From Lolliginicoccus suaedae (lineage in GTDB: Bacteria > Actinomycetota > Actinomycetes > Mycobacteriales > Mycobacteriaceae): a DNA stretch of 64,000 nucleotides. The position numbers were made by a program, and so were the translations under genes. Each line of letters opens with the position of its first letter. The first letter of the stretch is position 1. The notes beneath the pieces were generated by a model. That model made no database searches, had not been told where the DNA came from, and was given only the letters and a program-made list of their open reading frames with translations. The stretch is from positions 421,846 to 485,845 of the forward strand of contig NZ_VSSO01000002.1 in assembly GCF_008312885.1 (NCBI RefSeq), given 5' to 3'. Below are positions 34,180 to 43,721 of this stretch, piece by piece.

Positions 34180-35039
34180 CGACGACAGACGCAGGAGTAC
34201 GGCTCAAGAAGCTGTCCAAGGGGACCGTCGGCAGGGTCAAGAGCAACCTCGAGGCGCTCGATGGCCACGTCATGTTCGGCGTGAAGATGTTCGCCGGCAT
34301 TCCCCTCGTGCTCACCAAGTACCGCAAGCACGTCATCACCGAGATCGGCAACATCAGCTTCGGCAAGGCCTCGCTGCTCTCGGGCGGTGGCACCATCGGC
34401 GTGGTTGCGGGAATGGCCATCGTCGCGGCGGTGATGGTCTCCATCGAGATCCACCGCGCGCTCGGCCTGCTCGGCTTCACTGCTCTCTCTGGCCTCGCCG
34501 GATCGATCGCGAACACCCAGGCGCTCGCCCCGCTGATCGCCTCCCTCGCGATCGCCGCCAAGGTGGGCACGGGCTTCACCGCCCAGCTCGGCTCGATGCG
34601 CGTCTCCGAGGAGATCGACGCCCTCGACGTGCTCGGCGTGCCCTCCATCCCGTTCCTCGCCTCGGTCCGCATGGTGGCGATGCTCGTCATCATCGCGCCC
34701 GTGTACATGGTTGGCCTGCTCGGCGCCTATCTCGCGTCGCGCCTGGTCATCGTGAACATGCTGGGGGAGTCATCGGGAACGTATGACTATTACTTCCGGC
34801 AATCGATCACCCCGGAGTTCTTCGCGTACTCGGTGCTGATGACAGTGATCTTCTCGATCATCATCGCCGTGATCTGCTGCTCCTACGGCTACAACGCCGG
34901 TGGCGGACCGGAAGGCGTGGGGCGCGCGGCCGGAACAGCGGTCCGCACCACGATCCTGACGATCGCGCTCGCCGCGATGGTGCTGATCTTCGGCCTCTAC
35001 GGCCTGACACCAACGATTCCGGGAATGGGGCTTGAATAG
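34176..35039 (+). CDS. yrbEB: YrbE (MlaE-type) permease B of mce operon 1
   Basis: The 287-residue permease has a ~45-residue cytoplasmic N-terminus, about five membrane helices and the coupling segment RVSEEIDALDVLGVPSIPFLASVRMVA, with GFTAQLGSMR before it, as expected for the B-type permease. ATG 34176 overlaps the previous stop (ATGA), so the pair is translationally coupled. It ends directly before mceA (the TAG is followed by ATG 35040). Confidence 0.92.
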   Translation: MTTTDAGVRLKKLSKGTVGRVKSNLEALDGHVMFGVKMFAGIPLVLTKYRKHVITEIGNISFGKASLLSGGGTIGVVAGMAIVAAVMVSIEIHRALGLLGFTALSGLAGSIANTQALAPLIASLAIAAKVGTGFTAQLGSMRVSEEIDALDVLGVPSIPFLASVRMVAMLVIIAPVYMVGLLGAYLASRLVIVNMLGESSGTYDYYFRQSITPEFFAYSVLMTVIFSIIIAVICCSYGYNAGGGPEGVGRAAGTAVRTTILTIALAAMVLIFGLYGLTPTIPGMGLE

Positions 35040-36335
35040 ATGAAGTCGATTCGTGGATTGATCATTGGCGTCCTCATCCTTGCTGTCTCGGCACTGCTGA
35101 TCGCTCGCGGTGCCGGTGCGCTTGATCGATCGCCCAAGATCTACGTCGAGGTCCCCGCAGTGGTGGCCTCGGCCGACGGGACCAACAACGAGCCGGGCCT
35201 GCTGCTCGGCTCCAACAACGCGGTGCGCTTCGAGGGCGTCATCGTGGGTCGCATGTCCAATCTCGAGACTGGGCTGACCAACGATCAGGGCGAGGACTAC
35301 TCCCTCGTGGAGATGCAGATCGACGGGGACGTCCTGCGCAACATGCCTGATGACACCCTTGTCCGCGTCGTCCCGCGCACCATCTTCGGTGACAACGAGC
35401 TGCACCTCGTGGCGCCGTACCAGCAAGCCGCGGATGGACGCTCGGCATCGACCGTCGAGCCTGGCGAGACCATCGCGCTCGACACCGGCGAGGAAGCGCA
35501 GCAGCTCTACAACGTCTACGAGAAGGTCATGCGGGCGGTGTACGAGCTCAATATCGACAAGTCCATCCAGGGCTTGCGCGAGCTGCGCCAGGGCGTCGAA
35601 GGCCGTGGCGAGGACATCGGCAACCTCATCGTCCAGGGCGGCGACCTGCTTGAGTCGCTCCAGCCGATGATCGATGGAAACGTCATCCCGGACCTGCGCC
35701 GGGTCGCGGAGAACGTCGATGGGGCGCTGCCCGATGTCATCGACACCCTTGACCAGTCGGCCGTGCTCGCCGATATCCTCACCAGCCGCGAAGATGGCCT
35801 GCGCGACGTGTTCGTCTCCGGTGCCGCGTTCTCCGGCGACGTCGGATCCCTGTTCGCCCTGATCAAGGACGACACGATCGTCGTCATCGACGGGCTCGTC
35901 AAGACTGGCAACGCCGTCAACCAGGGCGAGGGCCTCGACGGAGTGCTCAACAGCCTCGGTGAGCTCGGCACAGGCCTTGCCCCCGCGATCCAGGCGGGCA
36001 AGCTCAAGATCACCCTTGTGGCAACATTCGAGGAACCCATGCCCTACACCCCAGCGGATTGTCCCCAGTACCCGGGGCTGTCATCGCCCACCTGCGGGCC
36101 GGCGACGCCGAGGACCACGAACCGGTCCGCGCTCTCGGACCTCGTTCCGTTCTTCCCCGCCTCGGGCAATGTCCAGCAGCTGCCCTCGCTCGATCCGCTA
36201 GCGGCCATCGAGCAGGAGCTGGCCCGCGCGATCCCGGGATTCACCCCGGCTTCCGCGGCGACCGGTACGCCTAGCGCCCCGACCGCGCTCATGCTCGGCC
36301 CCCTCGTCCGCGGAGCGGTGGTGGAGGTCCAGTGA
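35040..36335 (+). CDS. mceA: Mce protein A of mce operon 1
   Basis: The 431-residue protein has an N-terminal membrane anchor (residues ~5-25), an MlaD domain (about 35-140) and a helical region that would build the hydrophobic tunnel across the periplasm. The MlaD part is unusual, with an insertion around LLLGSNNAVRFEG. Two cysteines in DCPQYPGLSSPTCG near residue 350 could form a disulfide. No RGD motif is seen. It is the first of six mce genes in the canonical order. Confidence 0.9.
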   Translation: MKSIRGLIIGVLILAVSALLIARGAGALDRSPKIYVEVPAVVASADGTNNEPGLLLGSNNAVRFEGVIVGRMSNLETGLTNDQGEDYSLVEMQIDGDVLRNMPDDTLVRVVPRTIFGDNELHLVAPYQQAADGRSASTVEPGETIALDTGEEAQQLYNVYEKVMRAVYELNIDKSIQGLRELRQGVEGRGEDIGNLIVQGGDLLESLQPMIDGNVIPDLRRVAENVDGALPDVIDTLDQSAVLADILTSREDGLRDVFVSGAAFSGDVGSLFALIKDDTIVVIDGLVKTGNAVNQGEGLDGVLNSLGELGTGLAPAIQAGKLKITLVATFEEPMPYTPADCPQYPGLSSPTCGPATPRTTNRSALSDLVPFFPASGNVQQLPSLDPLAAIEQELARAIPGFTPASAATGTPSAPTALMLGPLVRGAVVEVQ

Positions 36336-37354
36336 AGCTCAGCAGAGGTGCCCTGATCGGGCTTGTCGTCTTCCTGGTACTCGTGCTGTTCACGTCGTTC
36401 AGCGTGTGGCAGACGCTCAGCCCGCCCGTTGACGGCAGCGAGGACCGCTACGAGGCAGAGTTCACCGACATCACCAGCCTCAAGCCCGGCGATGATGTCA
36501 CCCTCGCCGGCGTGCGCGTCGGCAAGGTCCGTGGCGTCAGCTGGGAACGACAGGACGATGGTGCTGTCAATGCAGTCGTCGAGTTCGGCATCGAGGATCA
36601 CATCGAGCTCACCGAGGCCGCGACCGCGCAGGTGAAGTTCGCCGACATGCTTGGCGTTCGCTACATGGGCATCGTTGATCCCGGTGGCGCGCCGGTGCTC
36701 GAGCCAGGCGGACGGTTCCTCACGGAGGGCAAGCCGCCCACGGATGTGACGGAGCTGTTCAATGGCTTCCGGCCGGTCTTCCGGATCATCGATCCGCCAC
36801 GGCTCAACGAGCTCGCCGCATCGATCATCGAGGCCCTCGACGGCAACACCGATGTGTTCGAGGCAATGCTGCTCGGCATGCTCGACGTCGCCAACGTGAC
36901 CCTCGCCCGGCAGACCGAGATCGAGGTGCTCGCCGAGACGCTGCCGGACGCCCTCAAGATGATCAACGACCGCAATGACGACGTCGCGGCAGCGATCGAG
37001 GGTGTCGCCAGCCTCACCGAGAAGATGGCGAGCCGCAACCAGGACGTCATCGCGGTCCTCGACCAGGGCGGATCCACCATGGACAAGCTCGCCACCTTCC
37101 TGGACACCACGATGCCGGACCTGCAGCGCAGCATCTCGGCAGGCACCGCGGTCAGCCAGGAGTGGAGCGCGAACAACGCCGAGTACGTCCAGCTGCTCGC
37201 CAGCCTGGAACGCGCGGCGAAGGCTGTGAACCACTACGGCGAGTACGGGTCCTGGATCAACATCTACATGTGTAACCTCACAGTCCGCGCTGGCAGCGCC
37301 GCCGTCGATCCGTTCTCGTTGGTCGGCGGAACCCAATCGGAGGTGTGCCGATGA
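36332..37354 (+). CDS. mceB: Mce protein B of mce operon 1
   Basis: The 340-residue protein has an N-terminal membrane segment (~6-26), the MlaD domain with FTDITSLKPGDDVTLAGVRVGKV, and a helical region with repeated heptad-like segments. The C-terminus YGSWINIYMCNL is characteristic of MceB. The GTG start overlaps the mceA stop (GTGA). Confidence 0.92.
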   Translation: MKLSRGALIGLVVFLVLVLFTSFSVWQTLSPPVDGSEDRYEAEFTDITSLKPGDDVTLAGVRVGKVRGVSWERQDDGAVNAVVEFGIEDHIELTEAATAQVKFADMLGVRYMGIVDPGGAPVLEPGGRFLTEGKPPTDVTELFNGFRPVFRIIDPPRLNELAASIIEALDGNTDVFEAMLLGMLDVANVTLARQTEIEVLAETLPDALKMINDRNDDVAAAIEGVASLTEKMASRNQDVIAVLDQGGSTMDKLATFLDTTMPDLQRSISAGTAVSQEWSANNAEYVQLLASLERAAKAVNHYGEYGSWINIYMCNLTVRAGSAAVDPFSLVGGTQSEVCR

Positions 37355-38406
37355 TCCGGTGGATCAAGAACCTCAACCAGCAACTCGTCGGCTCGGGCAT
37401 CTCGAAGATCTACGTCACCCGCCCTGGCCTCATTGGCGCGGTCGCGCTGGCGATCCTCATCACGGTGCTGCTGATCGCCGCCTTCTTCCCGACGGCGGTA
37501 TACAACCTGCGCACCAAGGGCTACTCCATCGCGCTCGAGAGCTCGGGCGGGGTCTCGGCCGGAGACCCGGTCTACGTGGCCGGCTATCCGGCGGGCCGCG
37601 TGGAATCCGTGGAGATCGAGGGCGACGAGGTGGTCGCTGAGTTCCGGGTCGATCGATCGATCGACCTCGGAGCGGACACCGAGGGCGAGATCAAGCTGCG
37701 CACCATCCTCGGTGCGTACTACCTCGATGTGCGGCCGCGCGGCGACGGTGAGCTCGCCGATGGCCGGATCCCGCTCGAGCGCTCCGGTGTGCCGTTCAGC
37801 TTCGACGAGATCGCGCGAAGCGCCTACAACGCGACCCGGACCGATGACCCCGACCGGGAAACCATCGACTACCAGCAGCTGTCCGACCTCGCCGATCTTG
37901 CCTACGAGTCCATTCCGGACCGGCAGCTCGCCGAGGAAGCGCTCAATGCGCTCGCCGACGCGGCAGCTGTCATCAACAACAATGGCGACCAGATCGAGGA
38001 GATCCTCGAGCAGGGCCGTGACCTCGCGGTCCTCGTCGATGGGCAGCAGGATTCCATCGAGGTCCTCTTCGACCAGGGCGCGGTCATCTTCGGCACCCTG
38101 GGCGCCCGGGCACAGCTGCTCAGTGGCCTGATCACCGACCTCGAGACTGTCGCGGACCGGGTCACCGAGCTGCTGACCGATGAGCCGGGGGAGATCGACA
38201 ACCTCCTGATCAGCGTCCAGCAGGTCACCACCATGCTCGCTTCCGAGGCAGATGCCCTCGACCGCAGCATGGAGGAGCTCGCCCCGGCATTCCGGACACT
38301 CACCGATGCCACCGGCAACGGCCCCTGGCTGGACGTCACGTTCCCGGCCGGCCCGCTCCCCGACAACTTGCTCTGCCTGATTGGCGCGATGGAAGGATGC
38401 CGATAA
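37351..38406 (+). CDS. mceC: Mce protein C of mce operon 1
   Basis: The 351-residue protein has a 30-residue cytoplasmic N-terminus, one helix (~28-50), the MlaD domain (SSGGVSAGDPVYVAGYPAGRVESVEI ... ILGAYYLDVRPRG), and a coiled helical part. The C-terminus ends CLIGAMEGCR, with two cysteines. ATG 37351 overlaps the mceB stop (ATGA); a GTG at 37345 is less likely. Confidence 0.9.
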   Translation: MIRWIKNLNQQLVGSGISKIYVTRPGLIGAVALAILITVLLIAAFFPTAVYNLRTKGYSIALESSGGVSAGDPVYVAGYPAGRVESVEIEGDEVVAEFRVDRSIDLGADTEGEIKLRTILGAYYLDVRPRGDGELADGRIPLERSGVPFSFDEIARSAYNATRTDDPDRETIDYQQLSDLADLAYESIPDRQLAEEALNALADAAAVINNNGDQIEEILEQGRDLAVLVDGQQDSIEVLFDQGAVIFGTLGARAQLLSGLITDLETVADRVTELLTDEPGEIDNLLISVQQVTTMLASEADALDRSMEELAPAFRTLTDATGNGPWLDVTFPAGPLPDNLLCLIGAMEGCR

Positions 38407-39537
38407 ATGAGCGCAGATCCAAGCGTGCAGACCAAAGGCGGGAAAGCTGGCAAGCTGCTGGCGCTCCTGCTGGTCGCGGTCCTCGTCATCGCGCTGGTGT
38501 GGTTCATGTTCATTCGTGACAACCGCAAGACGATCTTCGGGGAGTTCGAGGTCGCCACGGGCCTCTATATCGACAACGAGGTGCGCCTCCTCGGCGTGGA
38601 GATCGGCAAGGTCACCGAGATCACTCCATCGGCGCAGGGCGTGCTCGTCGAGATGAAGGTCGAGGACGATGTCGCCATCCCGGCGAACGTCAGTGCCCTC
38701 ATCACCAACCGCACATTGGTCGCGGACCGCTACGTCGAGCTAGTCCTCCCGCCCCGGGAGGAGCGCTACGGGGATCTCTCGGACGGATCAACGATCCCGC
38801 TGGAGAACACCGACGTCCCCATCGACTACGACATGCTGCTGACCTCGGCCAAGGATCTCGCGGACTCGCTGGGCGGCGAGGAAGAGCTCGGCAACATCCG
38901 CGAGACCGTCGAGAAGATGGGCGAGGCCTTCGATGGCCTCGGGCCGGACGCGAACCGCGCCATCGAGGAGTTCGCTGGCGCGACCCGCACCCTCGCGGGA
39001 AGCTCCGAGGAGATCGATGAGCTCCTCGAGGTGTTCGGGCGCATCGCACGGATGCTCTCCGACCGGGAGGCCGAGATCCGCCAGTTCACCACCTCGCTCA
39101 CCATCCTCGCTGACGAGGCTGGCCGCCAGGACGTCGATCTCGGCAACATGATCACGCAGATCAGGACCATGTTCGACGAGGCCGATCGACTCGTCACCGA
39201 GCGCGGTGGCGACTTCACCCAGATGGTGCAGTCGACCGACGTGCTCGCCAACGTGCTCGCGAGCCGACAGGTCGAGCTGGCCGAGCTCATCGATATCGCA
39301 CCGACCCTGGGCCAGAACGCGGCGAACGTCATCACGCCGGACCGGCGGGCACGCATTCGCCTGAACATCTCGTCGGACCTGCGGCAGCTTCCGGGGCTCG
39401 CCAGGCTCTGTGGCCAGTCGCCCGCATCGTTCTGCACCGGTGCTGGGTTCACCAACCCGATCTCCTACCCGGTCAGCTTCTCCGATCCACTGAACATCGG
39501 ACAGATCTTGAACAACGCGGGAGGGGGAGGACGATGA
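38407..39537 (+). CDS. mceD: Mce protein D of mce operon 1
   Basis: The 376-residue protein has one membrane helix (~17-36), the MlaD domain (FEVATGLYIDNEVRLLGVEIGKVTEI, LVADRYVELVLPP), and a long helical stretch (residues ~135-300). The C-terminal LCGQSPASFC carries two cysteines. The ATG follows the mceC stop by one base (TAAATG). Confidence 0.9.
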   Translation: MSADPSVQTKGGKAGKLLALLLVAVLVIALVWFMFIRDNRKTIFGEFEVATGLYIDNEVRLLGVEIGKVTEITPSAQGVLVEMKVEDDVAIPANVSALITNRTLVADRYVELVLPPREERYGDLSDGSTIPLENTDVPIDYDMLLTSAKDLADSLGGEEELGNIRETVEKMGEAFDGLGPDANRAIEEFAGATRTLAGSSEEIDELLEVFGRIARMLSDREAEIRQFTTSLTILADEAGRQDVDLGNMITQIRTMFDEADRLVTERGGDFTQMVQSTDVLANVLASRQVELAELIDIAPTLGQNAANVITPDRRARIRLNISSDLRQLPGLARLCGQSPASFCTGAGFTNPISYPVSFSDPLNIGQILNNAGGGGR

Positions 39538-40565
39538 ACAAACCAGCCCGAAAGCTCGCGATAGCAGGATTGCTCATCATGCCAACCACGGTGGCAGTGT
39601 CAGGCTGCTCGGTCGGCATGCAGAACATCGACTTCGACGCCGTGCAGGGCAGGGACGTCTACCCGTTGCAGGTCGAGCTCGAGACCGCTGACCTATTGAT
39701 GGTCGGCAGCGAGGTCCGGCTCGGGCAGCAGATGCTCGGCCGGGTAACGGACCTGAGCACTGACGTGGCCGCCGATGGACGCCGCATCGCGGTGGCGGAC
39801 ATCAGCCTCCCCGCCGATGTCGAGCTTCCCCGCAACGCCACCATCACGGTGGAGCTTCCCAACACGCTCGGCAACCCGTACCTGCGGGTCCGGATGCCCG
39901 AGGACGAAGCACCCATGGCGCCCTACCAGCCGGACGAGCGCATCCCGGAGAGCCAGACGTTCCGTGGCCCCGACCTCGAGAACGCACTCGCCAGCCTCGC
40001 GCTCGTGCTGAGCGAGGGGGGAGTGGGCAGCCTCGAGGTCATCGCGAACGAGATGGAGCTCGCCATCGGAGGACGCGGCGACGATATCCGCCGCACCGTG
40101 GCGGCGCTTCGCGATACCGCGCAGATCCTCGAGTCCCGGTCAGCGGACATCGATCGGATCCTCGTGGCCGCGTCGAATGCCTCCGCGCGCATCGCGGACG
40201 AGCAGGACACCTTCGACAACAGCCTCGATGCCGCATTGCCGGTGTTCGACCAGCTGATCGACCAGTGGGACGAGATCGCTGATCTCCTCGCGAGCCTCGC
40301 CTCGATGTCGGGGGAGATCGATCAGGTCATGACAGCATCCGAGGATGATCTCCTCGCGCTGCCCGCGGAGCTCGCGGAGTTGCTCGAGGCGCTCGAGCGA
40401 ACGGATATCCGCTCGGTGATCGTGCCGCTCGCCGATCTGCTCGGCAGGCTCGATGATGCGCGCTCCGGGGACTACCTCCGCATCGATGCGGACGCGGATG
40501 TCCCGGAACTGCTCAACAATCTCGTGGTCGGTGGACAGCCGATCCAGACTGGAGGCGGACGATGA
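39534..40565 (+). CDS. mceE: Mce lipoprotein E of mce operon 1
   Basis: The 343-residue lipoprotein has a signal peptide with the lipobox VSGC (Cys near residue 24), after which the mature protein would be lipid-anchored. The MlaD domain follows (LLMVGSEVRLGQQMLGRVTDL ... LGNPYLRVRMP), then helices. Position five with a lipobox is the hallmark of MceE (LprK type). ATG 39534 overlaps the mceD stop (ATGA). Confidence 0.93.
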   Translation: MNKPARKLAIAGLLIMPTTVAVSGCSVGMQNIDFDAVQGRDVYPLQVELETADLLMVGSEVRLGQQMLGRVTDLSTDVAADGRRIAVADISLPADVELPRNATITVELPNTLGNPYLRVRMPEDEAPMAPYQPDERIPESQTFRGPDLENALASLALVLSEGGVGSLEVIANEMELAIGGRGDDIRRTVAALRDTAQILESRSADIDRILVAASNASARIADEQDTFDNSLDAALPVFDQLIDQWDEIADLLASLASMSGEIDQVMTASEDDLLALPAELAELLEALERTDIRSVIVPLADLLGRLDDARSGDYLRIDADADVPELLNNLVVGGQPIQTGGGR

Positions 40566-41842
40566 GACGCAGCACGAAGGTTCAGCTCGCGCTGTTCATC
40601 GCGATGGCGCTGTTCATCATCCCGTTCGGCACCCGCTACGCGCTTGGCTCGCAGTTCCTGAGCCTGGGCACGATCGGGCTCGGCGATCGCCCGACCAAGG
40701 CGACGGCCTACTTCGACGATGGTCGTGGCCTCGGCCCCGGCACCGTGGTCACCTATCAGGGCGTCGTGATCGGCAAGATCCAGGAGATCAAGCCGGTCGC
40801 TCCCGATGAGGTTCGGCGGATCCAGACCGATGACGGCGAGGTCGTCCTGCCCGTTCGCGTTGAGTTCCAGCTCGACCCGGGCGTCGAGGTCCCCAACAAC
40901 GTGACACCGGTCTCGACGATCCTCAACGTTGCCGGACTGGTCAACCTCGAGCTGCGGCCGCAGGAGGACAGCGTGGCCGCGGAGAGCCTCGTCGACGGCG
41001 ATGAGCTGCTCGTTGATCCGAGCCTGCAGCGCGTCAGCTTCCGCGAGGTCCTCGTATCGGTCAACGAGGTCGTTGACACCCTCGATGTGGAATCGCTCGA
41101 TGCGCTGCTCAGCATGCTCGGCGATACCTTTGCCGGGCGCGGCGACGACATCGGCGACATCATCGACAATATCGGCGAGCTCGCGGATGTGTTCGACAAG
41201 CATGGCGAGACCGTGGACTGGCTGGGCACCGAGGGCCCCGCGACGATGGCGCTGATCGCTGATGCGTCGGACTCGATGCCCTCGTCGTTCGCCACGTTCA
41301 ATACCTGGACCCGCCAGCTCATCGAGGCCCGTCCGGACCTCGAGGGCCTCATCGATACCGGGCCGGGCTCGATGCGTCGGGTCGCTGACCTCATCGCGAG
41401 CAACGAGGCAGGCCTGGACAGCATGATGGATGGCTGGGGAGACGTGGTTCCCGTTCTCGGCGACCGCGAGTCCGCCCTGCAGGCATTCGTCACTGACTTC
41501 CCGGCCGGGATCCGCGAGGTCGCGGGCATCGCTCCCGGCGGCGTGGCCCGGTTCGACGTGGTCGTGACCCAGGGACCTGTGTGCTACTACGAGACGACTC
41601 GGCGTACCGTGGGCGACAATGGCGATCGCGAGTCGAACAAGTCCGTGTTCTGCCCGCCTGGCCCTGATCGTGGGCAGCGTGGCGCAGCCACCGCTCCCCG
41701 CCCCAATGGTCTCGGTCTCGTGGGCTACACCTCGCCCGGGCTCGAGGCAGGCCCGGCGATGGTGTCGGATCCGATCATCCTTGGCCCGGCGAGCCGGGCC
41801 GCGCTCGACGGATTGCGCGACGCTGGCGTGCTGCCCCGCTAG
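40562..41842 (+). CDS. mceF: Mce protein F of mce operon 1
   Basis: The 426-residue protein has an N-terminal helix (~8-26), the MlaD domain (FDDGRGLGPGTVVTYQGVVIGKIQEI, VAGLVNLELRPQ), a helical region, and a C-terminal domain with cysteines (CYYETTRR, FCPPGP). It is the last mce gene of the operon, starting with ATGA overlap at 40562. A Mce-associated membrane gene follows after 50-130 bp, depending on its start. Confidence 0.92.
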   Translation: MRRSTKVQLALFIAMALFIIPFGTRYALGSQFLSLGTIGLGDRPTKATAYFDDGRGLGPGTVVTYQGVVIGKIQEIKPVAPDEVRRIQTDDGEVVLPVRVEFQLDPGVEVPNNVTPVSTILNVAGLVNLELRPQEDSVAAESLVDGDELLVDPSLQRVSFREVLVSVNEVVDTLDVESLDALLSMLGDTFAGRGDDIGDIIDNIGELADVFDKHGETVDWLGTEGPATMALIADASDSMPSSFATFNTWTRQLIEARPDLEGLIDTGPGSMRRVADLIASNEAGLDSMMDGWGDVVPVLGDRESALQAFVTDFPAGIREVAGIAPGGVARFDVVVTQGPVCYYETTRRTVGDNGDRESNKSVFCPPGPDRGQRGAATAPRPNGLGLVGYTSPGLEAGPAMVSDPIILGPASRAALDGLRDAGVLPR

Positions 41843-41894
41843 GCAGCTGGCATGGAGGCCGTAGTCACGCCTCCCCGATGAAGGAGCTCCAGAA

Positions 41895-42422
41895 ATTAAT
41901 CAGTTCGACCACGACGCTCGGTCAACGACCAAGGACGGCAACGGCCAGCGGCGAGGAGGTGCAGCGGGCTACGTGCTCGCTGCGCTCTTCGCTGTGATCG
42001 CTGCGGTGCTCGGCTTTCTCTACTGGAACGAGGCCAGCAACGGCGAGGCGGCCCTGCGCGAGGAAGCGGTGGCCGCGGCCACGGAGTACGGGGCGCTGAT
42101 CGGTACCTACGATCACACCGACCTCGATGCCAATGTGGAATCGGTGCGGGCGATCTCGACCGAGAGCTACGCCACGGAGTACGAGACGATCTCGACCGAG
42201 CTCGAGGCCGCGGTCGCGGCATTCGAGGCTGTGTCGGTCGGCACCGTCACTCATGCCGCGGCCGAGACCATCAGCGAGGACTCGGCGACGGTACTGGTAT
42301 TCCTCGATCAGGATGTCAACACCAACCAGCTCGAGGAGCAGGGGATCACGGTGAGCCGACTCGTGATGACTCTGGTCCGGGAGGGCGATCGCTGGCTCCT
42401 CGATGGCGCTGAGCCCGCGTAG
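41895..42422 (+). CDS. Mce-associated membrane protein after operon 1
   Basis: One membrane helix is followed by a ~125-residue extracytoplasmic NTF2-like domain (TEYGALIGTYDHTDLDANVESVRAIS, WLLDGAEPA), as in the Mam proteins encoded behind mce operons, which stabilise or assist the complexes. The start is uncertain. The frame opens at a TAG at 41862, with no ATG, GTG or TTG before GTG 41973 (149 residues, GAGGAGG 13 nt upstream). An ATT at 41895 lies 8 nt after AAGGAG and would restore a 26-residue hydrophilic cytoplasmic N-terminus, giving 175 residues. I annotate the longer version tentatively. Confidence 0.65.
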   Translation: MNQFDHDARSTTKDGNGQRRGGAAGYVLAALFAVIAAVLGFLYWNEASNGEAALREEAVAAATEYGALIGTYDHTDLDANVESVRAISTESYATEYETISTELEAAVAAFEAVSVGTVTHAAAETISEDSATVLVFLDQDVNTNQLEEQGITVSRLVMTLVREGDRWLLDGAEPA

Positions 42423-42443
42423 CGGGGGTTCCTGAATACTGGT

Positions 42444-42478
42444 GAATGCCTGGCTGCTGATGATGTAGCCAGGCATTC
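42444..42478 (+). terminator. Terminator of mce operon 1
   Basis: GAATGCCTGGCT (42444-42455) pairs perfectly with AGCCAGGCATTC (42467-42478). Confidence 0.75.
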
Positions 42479-42649
42479 GTCGTGCTGCCAGTGCTGAGCG
42501 GCGGCAAGCGGCCTAGAGCGCACGCGTACACATTCGTTTGCCTGGTGTTTGTCAACGCCTCCGACGAAGAACTTTGTCCCCAGTTTGGGGGTTGTTGCAA
42601 TGTGCTTCATCACTATCAAGTAACGTGCGGAGTCACGTGCATCGCATGT

Positions 42650-42707
42650 GTGCGTTAGAGTGACGCCACCCACACTGCTCGGTGGTGTGGCCTAGCTGGG
42701 AGGTTCC
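42650..42707 (+). promoter_or_regulatory. mce operon 2 promoter/leader with hairpin
   Basis: GTGCGTTAGAGTGACGC parallels the operon-1 leader, with -10-like TAGAGT (42656-42661). CCACAC (42670-42675) pairs with GTGTGG (42685-42690) before GGGAGG. The loop differs by sequence and by one base from the operon-1 version. Confidence 0.45.
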
Positions 42708-43721
42708 GTGGGAGTCGAAGTCGCGGTCGAGGGTCTGACTAAGTCATTCGGTTCGACGAATATCTGGTCCGATGTATCGTTCACCATTCCGAACGGGGAG
42801 GTGTCGGCGCTGCTCGGCCCGTCGGGCACGGGCAAGTCGGTGTTCCTGAAGTCGCTGATCGGCCTGCTCCGCCCGGAGCGGGGGACGATCGTGATCGATG
42901 GCACCGACATCCTGCAGTGCACGCAGCGGGAGCTCTACGAGATCCGCAAGCTGTTCGGGGTGCTGTTCCAGGATGGCGCGCTGTTCGGGTCGATGGACCT
43001 GTATGACAACGTGGCGTTCCCGCTGCGCGAGCACACGAAGAAGTCCGAGTCCGAGATCCGCAAGATCGTCATGGACAACATGGAGCTCGTGGGCCTGATG
43101 GGCGCGGAGAACAAGCTGCCGGGCGAGATCTCGGGCGGGATGCGCAAGCGCGCGGGCCTGGCCCGGGCGCTGGTGCTCAACCCCGAGGTGCTGCTGTGCG
43201 ATGAGCCGGACTCGGGCCTCGACCCGGTGCGCACGGCGTACTTGAGCCAGCTGATCCTCGATATCAACGCGCAGATCGACTGCACGGTGCTGATCGTGAC
43301 GCACAACATCAACATGGCGCGCACGGTGCCCGACAACCTGGGGATGCTGTTCCGCAAGCACCTGGTGATGTTCGGCCCGCGCGAGGTGCTGCTGACCTCG
43401 GACGAGCCGGTGGTGGGGCAGTTCCTCAATGGCCGCAAGCTCGGCCCGATCGGCATGTCGGAGGAGAAGGACGAGGCGCAGCGGGCGGCGGAGGAGGCCA
43501 TGGCCGCGGCCGGGCACGCCGATGGGTCGCCGGACGAGGATGTGCGGGGCATCGTGCCGCAGATCCGGCCGACGCCGGGGATGCCGGTGCGGCAGGGCGA
43601 GATCCGTCGCCGCGAGCGGGTGCGGGCGATCGTGGATGATCTGCCCGAGCCGGCGCGGCGGGCGATCTACAAGGAGCTCGAGGAGCATGAGGCCGCGGAG
43701 CGGGCTGGGAGCAACCAATGA
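42708..43721 (+). CDS. mceG: Mce transporter ATPase MceG, copy 2
   Basis: The product is the same 337 residues as copy 1, with Walker A, ISGGMRKRAG signature, Walker B and H-loop intact. Within the gene I find one DNA difference from copy 1, a synonymous GAA for GAG at codon 4. The identity stretches 7 bases past the stop codon into the next gene and ends abruptly. GTG 42708 follows GGGAGG. The stop overlaps the permease ATG (ATGA), the natural arrangement that copy 1 lacks. Confidence 0.94.
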   Translation: MGVEVAVEGLTKSFGSTNIWSDVSFTIPNGEVSALLGPSGTGKSVFLKSLIGLLRPERGTIVIDGTDILQCTQRELYEIRKLFGVLFQDGALFGSMDLYDNVAFPLREHTKKSESEIRKIVMDNMELVGLMGAENKLPGEISGGMRKRAGLARALVLNPEVLLCDEPDSGLDPVRTAYLSQLILDINAQIDCTVLIVTHNINMARTVPDNLGMLFRKHLVMFGPREVLLTSDEPVVGQFLNGRKLGPIGMSEEKDEAQRAAEEAMAAAGHADGSPDEDVRGIVPQIRPTPGMPVRQGEIRRRERVRAIVDDLPEPARRAIYKELEEHEAAERAGSNQ

